Positions 28,901 through 37,900 of a stretch of 64,000 nucleotides of DNA are shown here, piece by piece. Under the pieces are notes generated by a model that saw nothing but the letters and a program-made list of their open reading frames with translations, made no database searches and had not been told where the DNA came from. The stretch lies in the NCBI RefSeq assembly GCF_964204645.1, contig NC_134036.1, positions 3,151,501 through 3,215,500 of the forward strand. Reading direction: 5' to 3'. The stretch is from Tubulanus polymorphus. Lineage: Eukaryota; Nemertea; Palaeonemertea; Tubulaniformes; Tubulanidae. Numbering within the stretch: the stretch's first letter is position 1; every line of letters begins with the position of its first letter. The translations under genes and the position numbers were made by a program.

Positions 28901-31900
28901 TAATCACAGGGGAAACGCAGTGGTTTGTAAATGGGCTGAAAGTGGTGCTGCCAGTGTTCAATTCAAATTCTCATCTTATTCATCCTAACGACTCAGTTCC
29001 TTAAACTGGCACAGCTGTTAAACTGGGTCCTTACCCGCCATTCGTTTTCGACGATGAACCCCGGAAATTATAAATCACGAGAACTTAAATCACACAACTG
29101 CGGAACCGGGTCGTGTCATGTAATAATGTTTATTTTCTCCATGTGGTGGCGCTACTTACTACAGATGGCGGCGTTCGTGAATTTAAAACGAATTGTTGTT
29201 GTCGTGTGCATTTCATTATTATTACTATTATTATTATTATTATTTTATTTTCTTCATATCTCTTTCTCTTTTTTCTCGTGAACAGTTGACCAACCACAGG
29301 TGAAGGGAGTACACGTGCGTTTTCGCAAATTGGTCCATTTAGGTACGAGTTATGCTCATCCATAAAATCAATATCTCTCATCATTGTCATCGTCGATGTA
29401 TTACTCTCCTTTCGCTGTGGACCACTCGCCTTCCAATAGAGACCGACCTCCGCGGCCAGCTTCACGGAAAAGTTTCACTGAATAAGTTCACGATTAGTTT
29501 TACTAATGATGATTCTTAATCTTCGATGAGCTCTGTTTTGGCTACTTTGCGTTGTCAGTAGCAGGGTGGCCACTGACCTGGAAAACTCCTGGAAAGAATC
29601 TAGTAGAAATCAGGGAAAAAACTCAAGGAATTTTACAAATTTTACCAAAGACCTGGAAAACTCAGGGAATTCAGATAATGCTATTGACCAAGAGTTTCTT
29701 TATCAGTACATGATTCTTTATCAGTACATGATTCAACGAAAATGCATGAATTGTAACATTTTAAACCTAGAAATTTCTCTCATTGACTCAGCGGGAATTT
29801 TATGTAACCACATGGAAAAATCAGGGAAAACTCAAAGGATTTGTAAATGGGCAGACAGTGGTGCCACCCTGTGTAAAAGCAATGTACCAATTCGTCAAAC
29901 CTAACCTCTATTCTCAGCTGAAACTTTTTCACGAAATCTGGTGGACCCTGTCCTGAATCAAAGGCATGATGTCGGATGATTTTGCGCAGGCTGAACCACT
30001 GCGAAAGGAGAGTAATACAGCTACTACTACTAGTAATACTACTACTACTATTATTACTATGGCGCCCTCTTTGTTTCATTATATATACTACACATATTTA
30101 TATATATGTATATATTACATAGAAATTTGTAATTGTTTTATATACAAGCCATTATTCGCAGAGCGCCACCTTTTATTATCGAAGTTTACTTTTCTACAAA
30201 GAACGAAGAAAAACAATTGGCATTTTTGGCGTTTTAAACAAAATTATTTTTGGCTGTTATTGAGAAGAATATTTGGCTGTTTTTATTTACCCAAGAAAAA
30301 GAGGTGCCTTAAATTCGCTGTACATTTTTTTACTCCGAAGATAGATTTAGAATACTTTTTTTAGTGAATATTTCCGACGTATCGCGGCGTAGTTCAATTT
30401 CAAATGAAAAGAAGTCGGAAAAAAATCTCATGCGGAATTCCTGAATATATTCATTCTTCAGGATAGTTTGAATTGAAAATGAACTACACCGCCGTATTGC
30501 TACAGTAGTACGACTTATTAGTATCGGGATGGAAATACCTCACTTGCCACAGCTGGAATATGAGAACATTTCAATGAATACGACAACCAAGAATCGATTA
30601 ATTTGCACGCTGTGGAAAGTGAGGTTTAGAAAGTGTAGAAATAGGATTTCTTCTTTTTTTTCGATAGTGATAATTAATCAAGAGAATTAATTACTGGTGT
30701 AGATGATTTCTGTAAATTCTGTGATTCAATTGCTAATCATTCGACCATAGATCATTCATTTAGAAGGCAGAACATTTTTTTTGCTTAGCCGCCCGATTAA
30801 GAAATGAAATCTATATATCATATATATTTTTACGACAAGACGAATGCTACTTTATAGGTTAACTAGTTTATCAGACGTATGGAGCTTTTGTTACTAACAC
30901 ATATGCAGTAGAATCTGGTTAGTAGCGAAGGATTGTGCGTCTAATGAACTAGTATTCTATAAAGTACTATTCATCACGTATTTATTCGACAACAGGTTAA
31001 TGCGGCTCCTCTACAAATTTTCTCATGTTACTTAATTGATTATTAGTCCTTAGAAAAAAATTTGCCGCTTCGATTTCTCGATGATGAAATTCATGTAGCT
31101 AGAAAATTGATTTCGAATGAAAATTTGAAATTCGAATACCACTGCATTGTATATAACTTCTGTTCTGTTTTTGTTTCCGTACAAAGCGAGAGTTGAACTG
31201 GGTATGTAAATACGTACACCCTCCCCTGGAGGTGGTCGCCGCCGGTTTGGTATATTCGTACACCTCCCCCTGGTGAATTCCCTGTATATAAACGACACCT
31301 ACCCCTCGGTTGCCCGGTTACTCTTCATTTCCCTGAATTAATCTCCGTTTAAGTCGATCTTCGAAAAGTATTTCGTGTGAAATCGAATTGTAAAATTCCC
31401 AATATTTGCCGCACTTTTTTATTTCAATATCGTGTTCATGGTGATTTGACCTTTTACTGTCCTTCAGGTGACCTCGTAATAGTGACCTTGTCGAGTCATG
31501 TCTTTTTATCATTTCCAATCTTGGTTCAGTTGCCCCTACTACTAAGCATCGAAATACATCTAAATGGGTGTCCCAGTCATAGACATTTTTGGAACAATTG
31601 AATTCTCTTTACCTAGCCCTAGCCTCCGGTAACCAAACCCTTCAGATATTGTAGTGAGAATGATGTCTGGATGATCAGGTTTTTAAAAGTTTCCTTTTTC
31701 TAAATTCGGGACCGGTTCCACCATTCAATTTGACTCTGAGTTATCTCCTTGAAAATGAACTACATGTAATTGTAACTTAAGATAACTCCTAACTGTTGTT
31801 CGTAGATCATATTCACCTATGATAGTCTCGGGTGAAAATGCTGAACGTTTGTGAGATATCGCGAAAGAATACTGGTAAAATATGTAATGTCTGAAGGGGT

Positions 31901-34900
31901 TGCCCGGGTACTGGCTACGGATTCATATTCCCTCTTTCAAGATTTCACGAATTGAAAATAACTCGATTGAAAAATTGAAACTGCTTTTTCTCAGGTTGCA
32001 TTTTATTAATTTCGCTTCTGTTTTTGTAATACAATCCAGCTGTTTTGACTTAGTTGCGCGGCAGTGATTTTGATTTTCAGTTTCAGTGATGTTATATTTG
32101 CAGTGCCTGTGTCGTACGTCGTACGAAGAAACTAAGCATTTTTTTCGTAATAATTTTTTGTTGTTTTTCAGCCTACGGTAAAAATAATATAAAAATGTAT
32201 ATTGTATATTTGTATATGTTTTTTCTTTCCGAAACAATTTGCTAATGATTAATTTGCTGGGATTTTCTTTTTGTATTTCTTAGGCAGGTTTCGATTTCGG
32301 TTCGGGAATAGCGATTCCGGATTGCAAACTCTTTACCGGCCGTTTCTATCAGGTTTACAAAGATTACACGCCTCTGGAAAAGGTATAGAGCGTATTCTGA
32401 TCGAAATGAAGGCGCCAGAATAGAATTTCGGAATCAGAAAAGACCAATTGATACCTTCCAAACTCTACTGGCCGCTTCTGTCAGGTTTACACAGATTATG
32501 CTATTCCGGAATTGGTAGAACAAGTAATTCTGATCGAAATGATCGCGCCAGAAGAGAATTCGGGAATCGGTAGAGACCAATCGAAACCTGCCTTGTTGTT
32601 CAAATACTTTCCAACTATCAAAGTTTAAGTCTCAGTATATGAGTGCAGTCACAGTTATTTCGTAGTAAGCACTGATTATTCAATACCGTATCAATGTTTT
32701 ATGTAGTTGATGGAACACAGGAATTCATGAAATAAAAAAACCCTATCCTAGACCTACACTGCCCCCTGGTGGCTCGGTGTGACTTTACGAATGCTTCCTA
32801 ACAGACGTTTTTACTGATCTAATAAATGAAGAACACGCTTCAGTCCGTCCTCTCACTATATCACTGACTGACGTGCTTCGTATTTTGTGTATGGAACCGT
32901 CCAGAAAATCTAATTACATGTTCGCAGTCAAATTTGTCTTTTAAAACCCTCAGATTCTAACTGATAACTGTGTAAAAAGATTATTTGATAACATGATGAT
33001 AGAATTTGCTGTGCTGTTTCTGATAATAATAAAAAACAACTGAACCTCAGTTTTGGGCAAGAAAAAATATATTGATATTAATAGTCCCTTCTGTAAAAGA
33101 TGCTGCCCTCCGAAATCAGACTATGACATCATAGAATCAAATGAGAATATGCAATTATTACTGGGTGATTTGTTGATGTCATTGGGTCTTTGGGAAGTTG
33201 CCATCTTTTACAAAGGGTCAAAAAGGTTAGTTGAAAATAGGAAGATTTATAACATTTTATAAAGTGAAAATACTCCTGAAATTGTAGAAATTGATTTCAT
33301 GTCCGTAAGTGTCAGTCATTTCGTTACAGTTATTCATTGTGGCACAATCTATTTTCAATTTTGTTTAGCGTTGAAGCATTCTCCCTCAAAAAAGAAAGGA
33401 TATCGACCTCGGTCTGCGTCGCAGGCCGCGACGTCCGACATCGAACGAGTGAAAGACCCTCGAGAACGTGCCGCTACAATGGACGATCCTGGTAAGACTA
33501 TCAGAAAAGTGGCAGGGTCCTTTATTCTGCAAAATCCTCTTGAAAACTCGGTATATCCAGGAATGACTGATCCGTAGGGACCCTGGATGGCTGCTTCCAT
33601 AAATCCCTGTATAACAATGTTAACTAGAACGTCATTTTTTAGGTTCGACTCGACTATTTTCATTACAACAATCTTTATTTATGTTCCATAGCGATGGGAG
33701 CAATCGGAGGTCGTCCGGATCTGTTACCGGAGACGTCGACTCCGCCTCCTCCATTCGACGAGGCGACTAATCAACCTCAACAATCAACTAGTCCACAAGA
33801 TAAAGATATCAGGTAGCAAATGAATTCCGTTCGTCGATGTGTGGTAGGTTAGATTTGTGTTTTTGAAACGTCTTTATTTGATTCCGTTACAGGAATAGTG
33901 GTGGCGCCGGTAGTGCTATGACTAGTCCCGTACACAACGGTGTTAATTACGGACTATCTCCGGCCCCGTCGGTCACGGAGTCGACTCCGACCCACACGGA
34001 TTTCACCGAGGGTACGCCAAGTTATACAACCTCATCTCACAGTCTGTGTAGTGATACTTTAGGTAATTGTATGTGTGAATGTCCCCATCTCTCTGTCTCT
34101 TAATGCCTTCTCCCAACTCGATAGCTTTACACCTCCCCCTGACTATCTGGCACTCCGATCTATCACTCCGTCTTTTTTCCGTCTATCCAATTTATACCTT
34201 CATCTGTCTCAATTATTTCCACTGTCACACCTTCGCCTGATAAGATCTTAAACTTCTGACTGCCCGAACCCTTAATAAGAGAAACCAGCAATATCCATTC
34301 AAACAACTGAGATTTTTATTACATTTCGCGCAGAATCCTTCCACCCATCTTCGGAGATTATTTGAATGATAACAGTTATAGTTGGGGTTGCTAATTCGCA
34401 CTAGGAACCTCTCCAGTAGGGATATAAATAGAGGATAGAACAAAATGAGACAAAACCTACTGGCCTTATTCTCTACCACTTAATTATTCATCACTTGATC
34501 TGTTTGGCCTTCTAGTATTTCTTAACTCCTCTAGACCTCAATTCTACCTCATATTTCTGCCCAGCTCTCCTATAACTCATTCTTTCCATTCTTCATTTCT
34601 TCTCCGTATTGCTCCATGCTATGTAGCGTACTAGTTACATCGTTGTTGTAACTATGTTGTAACCTCCTTCATTATTATATATCTATATTAACATCAGCGA
34701 CGACAAAATCATTCTCAATCGGCGTCGTTATCACTCATGATACAGTAAACTACGAATATAGCTGAAATCGTTCATAATTTCTTGCGATGTTTCCAGAGCA
34801 ACAACCGGTAACAGGAAGTAACGAAACCGTACAGCAACGTAAAACGAGTAAATCGAGCTCAGAAGGAAAATCGGGATCAGACGTCGTAAGTATTCTAAAT

Positions 34901-37900
34901 TGTCACAAATTTTGAATCCGAGCACGCACATATACTACACACATACACTTAGATCATAGAACGAATTCCACCTATAAGCACAAAATATCCTACTATTACA
35001 AATATATTATGATTATTAGATTGATTAAGTTATTGATTTATCCATAATCCTTATTTGATATGACATGATTATCTTGTTATTTGCATATATCATACTCCCT
35101 GGCAGTGATTATAACCTTGATGGCAGAGTCCCCTGATGCCAACAGGTTTGAATCCTGGCGTTTGATGATTATAATCCGCACTGCACTGATGATTAGTTGA
35201 AATGTTTCTTTAATAATATCTCCCCCATATTGCTGATTATTTGTTGTTTAGATCGGTTGGATTTTGATTTTGCATCCTTATCATCAAGCGTGAATGTATC
35301 AGTCCTCTTTTCTTATGCTTCTTCTCCCGTGCGTTGTCAGAGGCCTTTCTCGACCACTTCGTAGATAGAAAATGGCTTATTCCGATAGATTGAAATTAGT
35401 CGCATCTTCACTCATATCTCCATAAGACCTATCATTTCTCTTTGTAACGCTTGAGTAATATGTTTTCGAGTTTCTTCAAGTCCTTTTGCCAATTCGGTAA
35501 TGAGGCCACTATCTTAAACTTTGGTCTAGTAGACATTTTCATAGTGTCATTCATGCTTATGAGGTTTTGCGATAAATCTACATTTCTACCGCTTATTTCA
35601 ATTATGCCTATGATTGTACTATCTGTGAATGTGCATTACGTTCATTTTACTGATTTCGACCTTATTTCGTAAGCATTAGAATTCAGTTTGGTACGTATCA
35701 ATCGGAGTTGTGCGTAAAACAGTCATGTTGTTCGATGATGATCCTAAACTCCCTCTTTTCTCAACTTTGTCTTCCTTGGATCATGATTCGAAAGATAACC
35801 ATTCAGGTTGTTGTGCGCCAGCGATGATCGTTCTCTTGCGATACCGATATTTCTACAATTGTTGTGTCCTCTTTCAAACATGAGACTCATAAAATTTGAA
35901 GTTAGTTCCCATCAAGCCACTCCTAATAACCCCGTATGCTTTCTATCCTTCCTCCTGGTGTATGTGAATTGTGGGTTCGTCTGTAGTTTTAGGGCTACCT
36001 TTTATTGTAGACGGCTATTCTCTTTTTTTTATTTTGCCTGCAGGATGTGTAGTGACTCCTCTCCTCTCCTTGTAATCTTAATCCCGATTGGTAAGCTCTC
36101 CTCTCCTCATAAATACATATATATATACCTCTCTCCTAAAGCACACCACACACATACACATACAGTAGACTGCTCCTTACTCTGCATCAAAGTCATTTGG
36201 AGGAAATTGCTCCTGAAATTGTTGAATTTACCAAATTTCTTTCTCCATATCACGCTGATAGTTGATACTTGCGAAGTAAGGTGTCGCAACCTACCGTACA
36301 TCAATGTGGTGTGCTGAAGAACCTTGTAATTTCGTAGATTGATGTTGTAATATGTTCTAATGTGCTAACCAATAATGATGTACATCGCTTCTATAATATA
36401 TATGATGTATACTAGATATATGTGATAATTTCTGTTCTGTGCTTCATTGTGCCCAGTCATGACTTGAGCCAAAAGTTAATACGAACTTTGATAAAGAAAT
36501 CTTAAGATTGTTAGATTGTTTATCTTTTAGCTTAGACTGGCACTAATTATTTAAGTCATGACTTCGCAACTTGCATCTTGTGCCTCAAGTCCTTACTCGT
36601 AATCATATCCTGGATTAAGCTTCTGATGAAATCTTCTGAGCTGTATTTTTTTTAAACAGTGTGAGCGCTTGACTAGAATTCACAAATACAAATGATAGCA
36701 TTGCTATAGCTATTGAATGTGTAGTCAAATTATTGCTCAAAATCAATTGTAGACCATTTAAAAACTTAATAAATTCAATATTATAGCAACGCTAATATTC
36801 TGCCCACTACACAACGGTTATGTTATAACAATGAACCTGTTTATTGGCTCTATTTCATAGATGGGCAACCTTCACAGAAAAGATGGCGGCCTCCGTACGA
36901 CATCATCAAACTGAGTTTAGAAATTTAATTCGTTCAAATGTGATCATAGCGATGTCCATAAGAGGCTGTCATCTGAAAAATCTCATTCCCTTAATCATAC
37001 CATGTATATATATATAGCTATTATTTATGCGACAATATGTTAACGTTATTTTTAACTGATTTGTCCCATTACTCGAAACTCACAGATTTATGTTGTAAGT
37101 AACAGAATTATTATCATTAATTTTAACTATTTTCGTATCATCACCTTTAATTATATGTGTATGTCTCCACTGGGTGTAGGTTAGGGCATACGGTTTCTCT
37201 TAAACGTGATGTGTTGGTCATTGTCTCTATCTAATACTACCATTTAGAAACAATCAAACTGTTTCTGCTTTGCCTCAATGCCTACATTGGCTACAGTTCC
37301 GCACTTGTGGGTCAGTCATATTATCTTTACACTAGGCTCCACAATTATTGTTGACTGGCTCGTAAAGAAGTTTATCTAGCTCTGCTCCAGTTATATTTTG
37401 GTCAGAATTAGTTGAATTTCAGTTTTTGCAGTCACTTTTTGTATTGCCATAGACTTTTCCAATTTTCACAGCAGCCAAGTAATTTAATTCCGCGAATTTT
37501 GGAAGATTTTCAGTTTCCCAGATCCACAATTGGAACTCATAGCTGCCAAACCGTTCCTGGGTTGCATTATTTTGTCCCAAAAAAATGCTGATGTGATATG
37601 TGAACGGAAATGTGAAAGATGTTACTGATGGTCATAACTTTACTGATAATTTGGACATTTTCTTTCATATCTCAATGAAGAAATGTTACTGAAAAAATTT
37701 AATTTGTTATTGATAGCACTTCGCAGAGGTTGGCAGCCCTGGGAACTTACAATACGTTAACAGTTCTATCAAACACTTCCACATAAGGCAGAGTCTATCT
37801 AAAAGTGGTTGCATTATTGTCTTAAAGTTTTGGTTGTTTTTTTGTTTCTGGTTCTAATGAATTCATGTTTTAAACTTACAATGTTTTTGTGTGCTTACAC

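Noticed and set aside
36043..36052. Terminal PIP5K exon after the acceptor CTGCAG (Asp-Val-stop)
   Set aside because: Only two codons before a stop, with no poly(A) context that stands out. The exon at 38443 is a better candidate.
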